The notes beneath the pieces were generated by a model that worked only from the letters and a program-made list of their open reading frames with translations, ran no database searches and was not told the origin of the DNA. 64,000 bases of DNA from Oceanospirillum linum (lineage in GTDB: Bacteria > Pseudomonadota > Gammaproteobacteria > Pseudomonadales > Halomonadaceae), in assembly GCF_900182785.1 (NCBI RefSeq), contig NZ_FXTS01000004.1:248001-312000 (forward strand). Direction: 5' to 3'. How positions within the stretch are numbered: position 1 is the first letter of the stretch; the number at the start of each line of letters is the position of its first letter. This document shows, piece by piece, positions 51,334 to 61,649 of this stretch. A program made the translations under genes and the position numbers.

Positions 51334-52011
51334 ATGACGAACAATATTCGGCCCGCCACCTCCCCTGAGTGGCAAAAAATCAAAACAGTCCTGCTGGATA
51401 TGGACGGCACTCTGCTGGATCTTCACTTCGACAGTCACTTCTGGCTGGAGCACCTCCCTAAGCGCTATGCTGAACTGCACAAACTAGATCATGCCAGTGC
51501 TCAGGCGTATGTGATCGATGAGATCACCAAAGAACAGGGCACACTTAACTGGTACAGCCTCGATTATTGGGCCAATCACTTTAAGGTCGATATCGTTGCG
51601 CTTAAAAAAGAAGTTCAGCACCTTATTGGTTTTCGAAGTGACGCCATAGAACTGCTGAAGTTTCTCGAAACACATCAGGCACAGGTTATTCTCGCAACCA
51701 ATGCTGACCATCATAGTCTTGAGATCAAACTTCCGGTGACAGGCCTTGATCAGTATGTAGACCATATTGTCAGTTCCGCTGAGCTTAAAATAGCGAAAGA
51801 AGATCCTGCATTCTGGAAAGCCTTAGCAGAAAAGATCCATTACGATCCTGCCAGTTCACTCCTGATCGACGACAATGAGAGCGTGCTGGATTCTGCTCGC
51901 GAATTTGGTATTCAGTTCCTCTATACCATTATGCAGCCGGATATGCGTTCACCGGAGAGAACACTGACCCGTTATCCCGGTGTCAGTAAATTTTCAACCA
52001 TTATCAGCTGA
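51334..52011 (+). CDS. yrfG: HAD-family GMP/IMP nucleotidase (YrfG)
   Basis: 225 residues. HAD motif I DMDGTLLD (about 23-30), motif II TNAD (about 112-115), a Lys in the late region and motif IV LLIDDNESVL. The length and the FDSHFWLEHLP segment match YrfG. It dephosphorylates purine nucleotides. It lies directly upstream of hslR, as in many gammaproteobacteria. Confidence 0.9.
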   Translation: MTNNIRPATSPEWQKIKTVLLDMDGTLLDLHFDSHFWLEHLPKRYAELHKLDHASAQAYVIDEITKEQGTLNWYSLDYWANHFKVDIVALKKEVQHLIGFRSDAIELLKFLETHQAQVILATNADHHSLEIKLPVTGLDQYVDHIVSSAELKIAKEDPAFWKALAEKIHYDPASSLLIDDNESVLDSAREFGIQFLYTIMQPDMRSPERTLTRYPGVSKFSTIIS

Positions 52012-52078
52012 TAGCAACACCAAAAGTTGCAGGCTCAAAATTCAATAGACCGGCACAAAGATATTTAAAGGTAACGGC

Positions 52079-52480
52079 ATGAATACACCCCATACCAAAG
52101 TTCGCCTGGATAAATGGCTCTGGGCCGCTCGTTTTTTTAAAACCCGGGCCTTAGCCAAAAAAGCAATTGAAGGTGGCAAGGTTCATTACAACGGGGATCG
52201 CTGTAAAAGCAGCAAAATGGCTGAAATTGGAGCCATGCTGACACTCCCCCAGGGCTGGGATGAAAAGCGGATCGAGATTATCGCACTTTCCGATCAACGA
52301 CGGGGAGCACCAGAAGCCGCTCTTCTCTATAAAGAAACAGCAGCCAGTATCAAAAAGCGGGAAGAAGAGGCAGAAAAGCGCAAGCTAATGAAAAACACTA
52401 CTGGAGCACCGGATCAACGTCCTAATAAGAAAGACCGCCGGATGATCCACCGCTTTAAACGGGTTGATAGTGAACTATAA
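52079..52480 (+). CDS. hslR: Ribosome-associated heat-shock protein Hsp15
   Basis: 133 residues with an S4 RNA-binding domain (VRLDKWLWAARFFKTRALAKKAI; GGKVHYNGDRCKSSK) and a basic C-terminal tail. Known: it binds stalled 50S subunits carrying nascent chains. It sits between yrfG and hslO, the conserved order. Confidence 0.95.
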   Translation: MNTPHTKVRLDKWLWAARFFKTRALAKKAIEGGKVHYNGDRCKSSKMAEIGAMLTLPQGWDEKRIEIIALSDQRRGAPEAALLYKETAASIKKREEEAEKRKLMKNTTGAPDQRPNKKDRRMIHRFKRVDSEL

Positions 52481-52667
52481 TAAAAGGACGTCTTATGGCA
52501 TAGCCATATACGGGTGTTATCGCCATGTCGATAACCTGTGAATAATGTGACCTCAGGTTGTTTTAGATCACCCCGCGAAACCCACGCCCAAAATACCGTA
52601 ACCAGAAGTACCAAGATCAGAAACATCACGATCAAGAGTACTCTGACCGACAATACAGAAGAGATTT

Positions 52668-53540
52668 ATGAGCCAATACGACTTGATTCAGCGCTTTGTG
52701 ATTGCCAACACTCCCGTCCGAGGTGAGGTCGTTCGGCTAAAAGATAGCTTCCGGGAAGTACTTGATAAACACAGCTACCCACCTGCTATTGAAAAACAAC
52801 TGGGTGAAATGCTCTCCGCAGCCGCCCTGCTGACAGCCATTGTTAAAGTAGATGGCATCCTCTCACTCCAGGCAAGAGGCCCTGGCCCCTGCAGCCTGCT
52901 GATGGCCGAGTCCAATCCGGGAGGAGATCTGCGAGCGATTGCCCGCTGGGATGGAGAGCTGGGCGACGCCAACACGCTGAAGGATTTAATGGGTGAAGGC
53001 CAACTTGTCATCACGATTGAACCCACCAATGGCAAGCGTTATCAGGGCATTATCTCTCTGGAACGTGAAACTCTGGCGCACTGCCTGGAACAGTACTTTG
53101 AACAATCCGAGCAATTACCAAGTCGCCTATGGCTCAATGTTACAGGTAAGGTCGCGTCTGGCTTTATGCTTCAGGCTCTGCCATCAGAACGGACAGAGGC
53201 AGATCTGAACGCATGGGAACATGCGGTGAGTCTCGCAGAAACCATTAAAGATGAAGAGCTTGCCGAATTACCTTTTGAAGACCTATTGCATCGCCTCTAT
53301 CACCAGGAAGAGGTACGTATTTTTGCAGCAAGTCCGTTGCGCTTTAACTGCACCTGCTCTGAGGAGCGTGTTAAAAACGCACTGGTCAGCATGGGAAAAG
53401 AAGAGCTGAACGAAGTGATCAGGGAGCAGGGAGCCGTTGAGAGCAAGTGCCAGTTTTGCAACACACTTTATCGCTTCAGTGCGGCTGATATTGAAAACCT
53501 TTTTGATAACCCCGATGCGCCATCACCGGTTCTTCATTGA
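52668..53540 (+). CDS. hslO: Redox-regulated chaperone Hsp33
   Basis: 290 residues. The zinc redox switch is visible at the C-terminus as C-x-C (FNCTCS) and C-x-x-C (CQFC). Family segments EMLSAAALLTAIVK and LSLQARGPGP lie in the N-terminal domain. It is activated by oxidation and unfolding. The ATG at 52668 follows AGAAGAG. Confidence 0.96.
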   Translation: MSQYDLIQRFVIANTPVRGEVVRLKDSFREVLDKHSYPPAIEKQLGEMLSAAALLTAIVKVDGILSLQARGPGPCSLLMAESNPGGDLRAIARWDGELGDANTLKDLMGEGQLVITIEPTNGKRYQGIISLERETLAHCLEQYFEQSEQLPSRLWLNVTGKVASGFMLQALPSERTEADLNAWEHAVSLAETIKDEELAELPFEDLLHRLYHQEEVRIFAASPLRFNCTCSEERVKNALVSMGKEELNEVIREQGAVESKCQFCNTLYRFSAADIENLFDNPDAPSPVLH

Positions 53541-54202
53541 CCGGACACTTACCGATTAAACCCCGGGTATATAGCACCAATACTTCAGGTAACGACTATA
53601 AACCCAGATATCTTTCTATAAAAAAGTATCGTTGCAACCTGATTGTGTTGCAGCGATACCGGAAAACCTCTCCTTTATTTCGGTAAAACATCCTCTTTCC
53701 GCTCAAATTTCTTGTAGTAAAACTACAAAAAATAAATTTCAGCCCGAAATACGTCCTAAAAACAGTGAATATCCGGTCATAAAAAGTGAGCCTGATACCT
53801 TTTTTATGACATTTTTTGCATTTGGTAGACGTAAGTTACGCTTAGTAAGAACCTCTATCATTTAGAGCGTAAACCATCTTTAACACTAAAATTTCAGCGA
53901 AATACTCTAAAAACCTCTGCTTTTTTGTGTGCAACTGCATCAAGATTTTTGTTTTGTAACTGTTTTTCAGGATTTTCTTCCTGTTAGGGCTTCGCACAGA
54001 CCTGCTTTTTTTGACATAATACGCGCCTAAAAACCGCGTCTGCAGACAAGCTGTTTTGGGATTGATCCCCGAAGGCGACGCCCTAAAGAATCGGTTTTTA
54101 GTACCCGCTTGGTAATTTGCCCGCTTTGGTAAATTTGCCCTCTTTGGTAAGTTTGCCCGGTTTGATAGTAGTTGATCGGCTGGAGCCGAAGGACACAAGT
54201 AA
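53541..54202. promoter_or_regulatory. Long leader/intergenic region upstream of pckA with tandem repeats
   Basis: 662 bp with no supported gene. Immediately before the pckA ribosome site lie three near-repeats of (C)TTTGGTAA-N-TTTGCCC: 54108-54123, 54124-54141 and 54142-54160. These could be regulator-binding sites or a leader element. GAAGGA lies 9 bp before the ATG. Confidence 0.5.
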
Positions 54203-55759
54203 ATGACGACATCGATTGACGATAGCTCTGTAATGACGTTCACCAACCTCAGCACCGCTGAATTGGTTCAAATGGCTGTTCAACGCAAAGAAGGCGAACT
54301 GGCCAGCAACGGAGCTTTGGTAGTTTCTACTGGCCACCGCACCGGCCGCTCTCCAATGGATCGCTTCATTGTTGAAGAGCCCAGTACTGCAGATCTGATC
54401 GAATGGGGCGCAATCAACCGTCCGTTTGACGCTGCCAAGTTTGATGCTCTTTGGGATCGCGTTGAAGAGTACCTGACTCAGAAAGATACGTTTGTTTCCG
54501 AACTGCACGTTGGTGCTGATCCGGAACACTACCTGCCGATTCGTGTTACCACCGAAACAGCATGGCACAACCTCTTTGGCCGCACCCTGTTTGTTCGTCC
54601 TGACGAGTTCAACCCGAAAAACAAGGGTGAGTGGCAGATTATTAATGCGCCTCAGTTTGTTTGTGAGCCTGAGCGCGACGGCACCAACTCTGACGGCACC
54701 GTTATTATCAACTTTGCCAAGCGCAAAGTACTTCTGGCGGGTATGCAGTATGCCGGCGAGATGAAAAAAGCGATGTTCTCCGTACAGAACTTCCTGCTGC
54801 CGGAGAAAGACGTTCTGCCGATGCACTGCTCTGCAAACGTTGGCGAAGATGGCGAAACAACTCTGTTCTTCGGTCTGTCCGGTACCGGTAAGACCACTCT
54901 GTCTGCAGACCCGGAACGTTACCTGATCGGTGATGACGAGCATGGCTGGGGCAAAGGCGTTGTATTCAACATCGAAGGCGGCTGCTACGCGAAATGTATC
55001 GACCTGTCTCAGAAAAATGAGCCGGTTATCTGGGACGCGATCAAGTTTGGTTCCGTACTGGAGAATGTCGTTCTGGATAGCGAGCGTGCGCCTGATTACA
55101 CTGATGTAAGCCTGACCCAGAATACCCGTGCGACATACCCACTGGAGCACATCGAGAAGCGTGTTCTGGAAAACCGTGCCGGTGAGCCAAAAGCGATTGT
55201 TTTCCTGACCTGTGACCTGACTGGCGTACTGCCGCCTGTTTCTGTTCTGTCGAAAGAAGCAGCGGCGTATCACTTTCTGTCCGGCTACACAGCTCTGGTA
55301 GGTTCAACAGAAATGGGTTCCGGTGGTGGCATCAAATCTACCTTCTCAACCTGCTTTGGTGCACCTTTCTTCCCACGCCCTGCCGCTGAGTATGCCGAGC
55401 TGCTGATCAAACGCATCGAAGAGTTCGGCTCCAAAGTTTATCTGGTTAACACCGGCTGGACTGGCGGCTCATACGGTGAAGGCCAGCGCTTCAGCATCCC
55501 AACGACCCGTGGCATCATCTCTGCAATCCAGAATGGTGCGCTGGAAGATATTGAAACCGTACATCTGGAAGGCATCAACCTGGCGGTACCTGCTGAAGTA
55601 CCGGGTGTTGAGACCAACCTGCTACAGCCTCGCAGCACCTGGGCTAACCCAGAGAGCTACGATGCCGCAGCGAAAGAGCTGGCAGCTAAATTCGTTGAAA
55701 ACTTCAAGAAGTTCAACGATGTGGACGAAGCGATCATCGCGGCAGGTCCTCAGCTGTAA
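54203..55759 (+). CDS. pckA: Phosphoenolpyruvate carboxykinase (ATP)
   Basis: 518 residues. Kinase motifs GLSGTGKTTLSADP (P-loop, about 228-241) and DDEHGW; ring residues in VSTGHRTGRSPMDRF. It converts oxaloacetate and ATP to PEP, the first step of gluconeogenesis. A strong terminator follows. A 391-codon antisense open frame here is a codon-bias shadow. Confidence 0.97.
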   Translation: MTTSIDDSSVMTFTNLSTAELVQMAVQRKEGELASNGALVVSTGHRTGRSPMDRFIVEEPSTADLIEWGAINRPFDAAKFDALWDRVEEYLTQKDTFVSELHVGADPEHYLPIRVTTETAWHNLFGRTLFVRPDEFNPKNKGEWQIINAPQFVCEPERDGTNSDGTVIINFAKRKVLLAGMQYAGEMKKAMFSVQNFLLPEKDVLPMHCSANVGEDGETTLFFGLSGTGKTTLSADPERYLIGDDEHGWGKGVVFNIEGGCYAKCIDLSQKNEPVIWDAIKFGSVLENVVLDSERAPDYTDVSLTQNTRATYPLEHIEKRVLENRAGEPKAIVFLTCDLTGVLPPVSVLSKEAAAYHFLSGYTALVGSTEMGSGGGIKSTFSTCFGAPFFPRPAAEYAELLIKRIEEFGSKVYLVNTGWTGGSYGEGQRFSIPTTRGIISAIQNGALEDIETVHLEGINLAVPAEVPGVETNLLQPRSTWANPESYDAAAKELAAKFVENFKKFNDVDEAIIAAGPQL

Positions 55760-55778
55760 GATCCGGCAACGGATTCAG

Positions 55779-55811
55779 AAAAAGGCGAACACCAAGGTGT
55801 TCGCCTTTTTT
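55779..55811 (+). terminator. pckA terminator
   Basis: AAAAAGGCGAACACC-AA-GGTGTTCGCCTTTTTT, a near-perfect hairpin with T-run 20 bp after the stop. Confidence 0.95.
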
Positions 55812-56031
55812 GATTCTGCGCTAATGAGTTGCACCAACAAGCGCTGATCGGCATTTGCATTCGGTTACGGGGTTTCAACAAATTTCTGCCATAAAAATTT
55901 TGCCCCAAACCCACAGTTACTGTATAAAATCACAGCTTATTTAATTCAACCCGTTAACGAAACACTTGAGTTGTCAGGCTGCTATCGCTTGTCCAGCTTA
56001 TGCCTCAGTCAGAAAAAAGAGAGTCATCTTC

Positions 56032-58392
56032 ATGGAACAGATCTCCCACCGTATTGCCGAAGAACTAAGCGTTAAACAGGCCCAGGTCAGTGCCGCTGTT
56101 ACCCTGCTGGACGAAGGCGCGACCGTTCCTTTTATCGCGCGATACCGTAAGGAGATCACCGGGGGCCTGGATGATACTCAACTGCGTAATCTGGAAGAAC
56201 GTCTGCGCTACCTGCGCGAACTGGAAGATCGTCGCAACACTGTCCTGAAAAGCATCGATGATCAGGGCAAGCTAACCGACGGGCTAAAAGCCGATATTAT
56301 GAGTGCTGAGACGAAAACCCGCCTGGAAGATCTGTATCTGCCCTATAAGCCGAAGCGCCGCACCAAAGCACAGATCGCCCGCGAAGCCGGTCTGGAGCCT
56401 TTGGCAGACCTGTTATTTAACTCACCCGAAACCGATCCACAAACCGCCGCTGAAGCCTATATCAATGCTGACACGGGGGTTGCCGATATCAAAGCGGCCC
56501 TGGATGGTGCCAAACAGATCCTGATGGAACGCTTCAGTGAAGATGCCAGCTTACTGGATATGCTCCGTACCAGACTCTGGCAGCAGGGTGAACTTCAGTC
56601 CCGGGTTGTTCCCGGTCAGGAGCAAACCGGTGAGAAATTCAGTGATTACTTTGAGCACAATGAGCCCATCAATAAAACCCCGTCCCACCGGGCGCTGGCC
56701 ATGTACCGCGGCCGCAATGAAGGCGCCTTACAGCTTGCCATCGTTTTACCGGAGGCGGAAGAGCTGAAAATACATCCCTGCGAGGAGATGATCGCCCGGC
56801 ATTTCGGTATTGAGGATCAAGGGCGTCCGGCGGACACCTGGTTAAAAGAAGTTGTACGCTGGACCTGGCGGGTTAAGCTGCTGACTCATATCGAAACTGA
56901 ACTCATGACCCGCCTGCGTGAGTCCGCAGAGATGGAAGCAATAAAGGTCTTCGCTGGCAACCTGAAGGACCTGCTGCTGGCTGCGCCTGCAGGGCCTCGG
57001 GCCACACTGGGTCTCGACCCGGGCTTACGTACAGGTGTTAAAGTCGCCGTGGTTGATCACACAGGTAAGCTGCTTGATTATGCGACGATCTACCCCCACG
57101 TACCAAAAAACCAGTGGCGCGAGTCCCTTGCGGTTTTAGCGGCACTGGTTGAGAAACATAATGTCGATCTGATCAGTATCGGTAACGGCACAGCCTCCCG
57201 CGAAACGGACAAACTGGCAGGTGACCTGGTAAAAATGATTAAAGATCGCAAGGTCAGCAAAATCATGGTCAGTGAAGCGGGTGCATCTGTTTACTCAGCC
57301 TCAGAGCTGGCGGCAAAAGAGTTCCCGGATCTGGATGTCAGCATTCGGGGTGCAGTCTCCATCGCCCGCCGTCTGCAGGACCCTCTGGCAGAGCTGGTTA
57401 AAATCGACCCGAAATCCATTGGCGTTGGCCAGTATCAGCATGATGTTTCACAAACTCAACTGGCCCGTAGCCTGGAAGCAGTGGTGGAAGATTGCGTTAA
57501 CGCCGTAGGTGTCGATGTTAATACCGCCTCCGTTGCCTTGCTGAACCGGGTATCCGGTCTGAACGCAACTCTGGCCCAGAATATCATCAGCTATCGTGAC
57601 GAAAACGGCACATTTAACAGCCGAACCGACCTGAAGAAAGTTGCCCGCCTTGGGCCAAAAGCCTTTGAACAGTGCGCAGGATTCCTGCGCATTATGAATG
57701 GCAAAAACCCTTTGGACGCCTCTGCAGTTCACCCGGAAGCCTATCCTGTCGTGAAGAAAATTGCAGAGAACAATGGGCGTAAAGTAGATACTCTGATCGG
57801 TGACTCCAGCTTTCTGAAAGGCATTAACCCAATCGAGTACATCGACGATAATTTTGGCCTGCCCACAGTGACGGATATTTTACAGGAACTGGATAAACCC
57901 GGTCGCGACCCTCGACCTGAGTTTAAAGCCGCAGAGTTTATGGAAGGCGTTGAAGAGATCAGCGATCTTAAACCCGGAATGGTACTTGAAGGTGCCGTTA
58001 CAAACGTTACCAACTTCGGTGCATTTGTTGATATAGGTGTTCACCAGGACGGTCTGGTACATATTTCTGCCCTATCCAACCGCTTTGTCGAGGACCCCCG
58101 CACCGTGGTAAAAGCCGGTGATATTGTGCAGGTTAAAGTCATGGATGTAGACCAGCAGCGCCGACGTATCGCTCTGTCAATGCGCCTGAATGATGAGCCT
58201 GAAGCAAAAAGTAATAGCTCAACAGGTAATGACAAAGGCCGGGGCAGAAACTACTCTTCGGAGAGTCGTGATCACGCCAAAGACAAGAGCCGCCGTGGAC
58301 AGCAGGGTGGAAGCAATAAAAGCGGTCAACCAGAAAATATGGGGACATTGGGAATGTTGCTTGCCCAGGCACAGAAAAAACAGCGAAAATAG
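56032..58392 (+). CDS. tex: Tex-family RNA-binding transcription accessory protein
   Basis: About 786 residues from ATG 56032 (MEQISHRIAEELSVKQAQV). Tex N-terminal helical region (VPFIARYRKEITGGLDD), YqgF/RuvX-like core (LGLDPGLRTGVKVAVVD), helix-hairpin-helix motifs and an S1 domain (MVLEGAVTNVTNFGAFVDIGVHQDGLVH, seen at about 640-710). A basic low-complexity tail ends the protein. The upstream 22 codons of the open frame are not family-like. Confidence 0.95.
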   Translation: MEQISHRIAEELSVKQAQVSAAVTLLDEGATVPFIARYRKEITGGLDDTQLRNLEERLRYLRELEDRRNTVLKSIDDQGKLTDGLKADIMSAETKTRLEDLYLPYKPKRRTKAQIAREAGLEPLADLLFNSPETDPQTAAEAYINADTGVADIKAALDGAKQILMERFSEDASLLDMLRTRLWQQGELQSRVVPGQEQTGEKFSDYFEHNEPINKTPSHRALAMYRGRNEGALQLAIVLPEAEELKIHPCEEMIARHFGIEDQGRPADTWLKEVVRWTWRVKLLTHIETELMTRLRESAEMEAIKVFAGNLKDLLLAAPAGPRATLGLDPGLRTGVKVAVVDHTGKLLDYATIYPHVPKNQWRESLAVLAALVEKHNVDLISIGNGTASRETDKLAGDLVKMIKDRKVSKIMVSEAGASVYSASELAAKEFPDLDVSIRGAVSIARRLQDPLAELVKIDPKSIGVGQYQHDVSQTQLARSLEAVVEDCVNAVGVDVNTASVALLNRVSGLNATLAQNIISYRDENGTFNSRTDLKKVARLGPKAFEQCAGFLRIMNGKNPLDASAVHPEAYPVVKKIAENNGRKVDTLIGDSSFLKGINPIEYIDDNFGLPTVTDILQELDKPGRDPRPEFKAAEFMEGVEEISDLKPGMVLEGAVTNVTNFGAFVDIGVHQDGLVHISALSNRFVEDPRTVVKAGDIVQVKVMDVDQQRRRIALSMRLNDEPEAKSNSSTGNDKGRGRNYSSESRDHAKDKSRRGQQGGSNKSGQPENMGTLGMLLAQAQKKQRK

Positions 58393-58476
58393 CGACACCG
58401 CCATATTCTGACCAAAATCATCGGAATTATTATGGCTGAATAATTTAAGCAATCCAATTTTTGACAGCATAGCTTG

Positions 58477-58519
58477 AAGCCTGACTCTGCGCCCCCATAT
58501 TGCCAGATCAGGCTTTTTT
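58477..58519 (+). terminator. tex terminator
   Basis: AAGCCTGA-N23-TCAGGCTT followed by TTTTC, 85 bp after the tex stop. Confidence 0.7.
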
Positions 58520-58644
58520 CGACTGGCGTATGCCGGTTTTTTTGTAGATAAACCCGCTGGGAGCGAACACTCCTACCCGAGTGAGACTCAGCGACTGAAA
58601 CGCTATATGCGCCGGTAAAGCCGGTTGGTATTAGGGGAAGCACC

Positions 58645-60234
58645 TTGACCAAAACCATCAAAGATCGTATCGAGTTTTTACGCCCTGTTGCCCAGCGCGG
58701 CCTGTTCAACCAGATCAAGCGCGGACTCGAAAAGGAGGGTTTACGCACAACACCCGCAAGCAAGCTGGCCCAGACCGATCACCCAAAAGCTTTAGGCTCA
58801 ACGCTGACCCACCCTTATATCACCACTGACTATTCAGAAGCTCTGCTGGAATTTATCACACCAGTGTCCAGCAAACTGACAGAAACACTGGGTTTTCTTA
58901 AAGATTTACACGTCTTCAGCTACCGCCATCTGGGCGACGAAGTCATTTGGCCCGCCAGCATGCCCTGCAAGCTGCAGGGTAATGAAAGCATCCCCATTGC
59001 TCAGTACGGCAGCTCAAACTCCGGCATCATGAAAACCGTTTATCGCCACGGCCTTTCCTGGCGCTATGGCCGTATCATGCAATCCATTGCAGGTCTGCAC
59101 TACAACTTCTCTCTGCCAGAGGCTCTATGGCCAGCTTTGCTGCACCTGAAATATCCTGAGCGAGATGCCAAAGACCCTCAAGTCCTGCAGGATTTTATTT
59201 CAGAGCAGTACTTCGCGCTGATCCGAAACTTCCGTCGCTATAGCTGGTTACTGCTATATCTGTTCGGCGCCTCTCCGGCTGTGGATAAAAGTTTTGTTGA
59301 GGATAAGCCACATCAGCTGGACGAACTGGATACCGACACCCTGTTCCTGCCCTATGCTACATCTCTGCGTATGAGCGACCTGGGCTATCAGAACAATGTG
59401 CAGTCAAGCCTGAAAATATGCTTTAACTCACTTGAAAACTATGTCAACACGCTGAATCATGCTATCAGAACACCTTACGCGCCCTATGAAACCCTGGGAG
59501 TTAAGGTTGATGGTCAGTATCGTCAGTTAAATACCAATATTTTGCAGATTGAAAACGAGTACTACAGCGATATCCGCCCGAAGCGCGTTACAGAAAGTGG
59601 CGAACGCCCGTCTGAGGCATTAACTCAGCGTGGAGTAGAGTATATCGAAGTGCGCTGCATCGATCTGAATCCTTTTGAAGCGATCGGCATAACAGAAACG
59701 CAGGCACGCTTTGTCGATACATTTTTGCTGTTCTGCCTACTGGAGAACAGCACTCAGATACCTGATGATGAATGTAAAATGCTGGATGAAAATCACAGCG
59801 ATATCGTTAACCGGGGTCGGCTCCCAGGGCTAATGTTACAAACGCCAAAAGGCACAATCTCCCGTGAGGAGTGGAGCCACCAGCTGTTTGACCGTCTGCA
59901 ACCAGTTGCTGAGTTACTGGATAGCGGTAATGATAATGCCATCCATCAAGCGGCGCTGGATGCTTTCCGCCCCTTAATAGACCAGCCGGAGTTAACGCCG
60001 TCTGCGCAGGTTCTGGAGGCTATTCGTAAGGCGGGTAGCTTCACTGCATTTGCTCAGCAACAAGCCCATCAGCAGGCTGATCTGTTACGCACCACCCCTA
60101 TTAACAAAGCCAGGGAAGCCTTGTTTATCCAGCTTTCTGAAAGCTCGATCCGCCAACAAGCAGATCAGGAAGAGGCCGACCAGATCGATTTTGACACCTT
60201 TCTGGCCGACTATATGGCCAGACAGAGCGCCTGA
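58645..60234 (+). CDS. gshA: Glutamate-cysteine ligase
   Basis: 529 residues, start TTG at 58645 with GGGGAAG upstream. Type 1 GshA segments: TTDYSEALLEFITP, DEVIWPASMPC, QYGSSNSGIMKTVYRHGLSWRYG, GLHYNFSLP and VEYIEVRCIDLNPF. It makes gamma-glutamylcysteine, the first step of glutathione synthesis. The length is normal for the enterobacterial type. Confidence 0.97.
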   Translation: MTKTIKDRIEFLRPVAQRGLFNQIKRGLEKEGLRTTPASKLAQTDHPKALGSTLTHPYITTDYSEALLEFITPVSSKLTETLGFLKDLHVFSYRHLGDEVIWPASMPCKLQGNESIPIAQYGSSNSGIMKTVYRHGLSWRYGRIMQSIAGLHYNFSLPEALWPALLHLKYPERDAKDPQVLQDFISEQYFALIRNFRRYSWLLLYLFGASPAVDKSFVEDKPHQLDELDTDTLFLPYATSLRMSDLGYQNNVQSSLKICFNSLENYVNTLNHAIRTPYAPYETLGVKVDGQYRQLNTNILQIENEYYSDIRPKRVTESGERPSEALTQRGVEYIEVRCIDLNPFEAIGITETQARFVDTFLLFCLLENSTQIPDDECKMLDENHSDIVNRGRLPGLMLQTPKGTISREEWSHQLFDRLQPVAELLDSGNDNAIHQAALDAFRPLIDQPELTPSAQVLEAIRKAGSFTAFAQQQAHQQADLLRTTPINKAREALFIQLSESSIRQQADQEEADQIDFDTFLADYMARQSA

Positions 60235-60344
60235 TAATGAGCACTGAAATTGTCCCCCGCAACGGAGGGCAGAGCTGCCAGAGCTGACGGGTACCCCTCC
60301 TTGTGACTGGATCCAGCCACAGAGAGGTTTTTCAAAGCAGGAGT

Positions 60345-60758
60345 TTACTTCTGGTAGATAAAGTTCAGCACGAGAAGATCATCAATAACCGGATGCCCAA
60401 CCTCTTTCAGCATCAGATCTTTTACCGATTGAGTTGCCTCCATACGAATCTGCTCCTGACCTACAGGTGTCGTTACAGCTTCATCTGTTTGACGGCTCAG
60501 TAGTGACACCAGCTCATTGCGGATCAGAGGCATATGATGAGCAACCGTCTTTTCTGCCAACGGAGAACTGGTAACCAGAGTAATATCCGCTTTGAGATAT
60601 TTCAGACGACCGGGGTCACCATAATTAAGCACAAAAGAAGGCTTCATCTCGGTATATACAATCGGCGAACCACTTTCTGCCTCTGCAGCCCAGCCTTGCA
60701 CCACCATCCCAAACATAATCAGTACAGCTAACACGCTATGTTTTACTAATTTAATCAC
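60345..60758 (-). CDS. FliL-family protein
   Basis: 137 residues with a signal peptide or N-terminal anchor (VLAVLIMFGMVVQGWAA). The rest matches the FliL domain: YTEMKPSFVLNYGDPGRLKYLKADITLV, HMPLIRNELVSLLS and a C-terminal VLNFIYQK. No flagellar genes are adjacent; a stand-alone FliL-like gene is common in this group. Its role here is uncertain. Confidence 0.82.
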   Translation of the reverse strand: MIKLVKHSVLAVLIMFGMVVQGWAAEAESGSPIVYTEMKPSFVLNYGDPGRLKYLKADITLVTSSPLAEKTVAHHMPLIRNELVSLLSRQTDEAVTTPVGQEQIRMEATQSVKDLMLKEVGHPVIDDLLVLNFIYQK

Positions 60759-61009
60759 TCAGCATTCTCCAGTTTTATCATTGTCCGCTTTTATGGCGCC
60801 CTTCCGCAGTTATGGGGAACCTGCCGGAATGAAAACACTCTATGGCTGCAACCAGGTTACATTTTCAGTCACTCTGGCTATCACCTGAGTCAAAGATCTT
60901 TCTATTGTAGGGCTGCAGCGGATTTTTTCCAATGAGCAAGCCACATATAATAGAATCCTGGCGCGCACAAAAATGATGCCTTGCCCTAACCGATTTATAA
61001 GGACAGAGA

Positions 61010-61519
61010 ATGCCTCTTAATTACCGCACGATTAACCTGGCTGGCTTTATTGCCTGTTTTCTTCTGATTGCCAGCGCCCTGGTGATGCAGCATGTATTTG
61101 AACTGGAGCCATGCCCGCTTTGTATTTTTCAGCGGGTCTGCTTTATGGTCGCAGGCATTCTGTTTTTAGCTGGGGCTCTTTTTAACCCAGCGAGCCCAGG
61201 ACTACAGCGCTCCATCAGCGGCCTGAATCTGGCCGCTCTGGCAACAGGTGTCGGACTTTCCCTTCGCCATATTTGGCTACAGAATCTGCCGCCATCTGAG
61301 GTCCCTTCCTGTGGGCCCGGCCTTGATTACATGCTGGAGGTACTCCCCTTCACATCGGTCATTAATCAGGTGCTCAGTGGCAGTGGTGAGTGTGCCGAAG
61401 TGTCATGGCTATTCCTTGGCTTATCAATTCCATGGTGGACGATGTTTGCTTATTTAGGTCTTTCAGGCCTGATTTTTCTTGCTCATTATAAGATCAAAGA
61501 CAAAAAAGGCATCCAGTAA
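61010..61519 (+). CDS. dsbB: Disulfide bond formation protein DsbB
   Basis: 169 residues with four membrane helices. The first redox pair is in LEPCPLCIFQR and the second is Cys in VPSCGPGL and GSGECAEVSW in the periplasmic loop. It reoxidises DsbA and passes electrons to quinone. AAGGACAGAG precedes the ATG. Confidence 0.95.
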   Translation: MPLNYRTINLAGFIACFLLIASALVMQHVFELEPCPLCIFQRVCFMVAGILFLAGALFNPASPGLQRSISGLNLAALATGVGLSLRHIWLQNLPPSEVPSCGPGLDYMLEVLPFTSVINQVLSGSGECAEVSWLFLGLSIPWWTMFAYLGLSGLIFLAHYKIKDKKGIQ

Positions 61520-61649
61520 ACCCATTAATATATTTGCTGATTAACACAGGTGACATTGCCGAATCGCTACCGTATGCTTGGGTGTAACTGCATATTTGAT
61601 ACGCGATTTTTGATGGCCTGTAGGCCCATACAAATGCTGGAGGTCTGCC

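Noticed and set aside
54098..55273. 391-codon ORF antisense to pckA
   Set aside because: Shadow of strong codon bias in a highly expressed gene; pckA is intact and certain.
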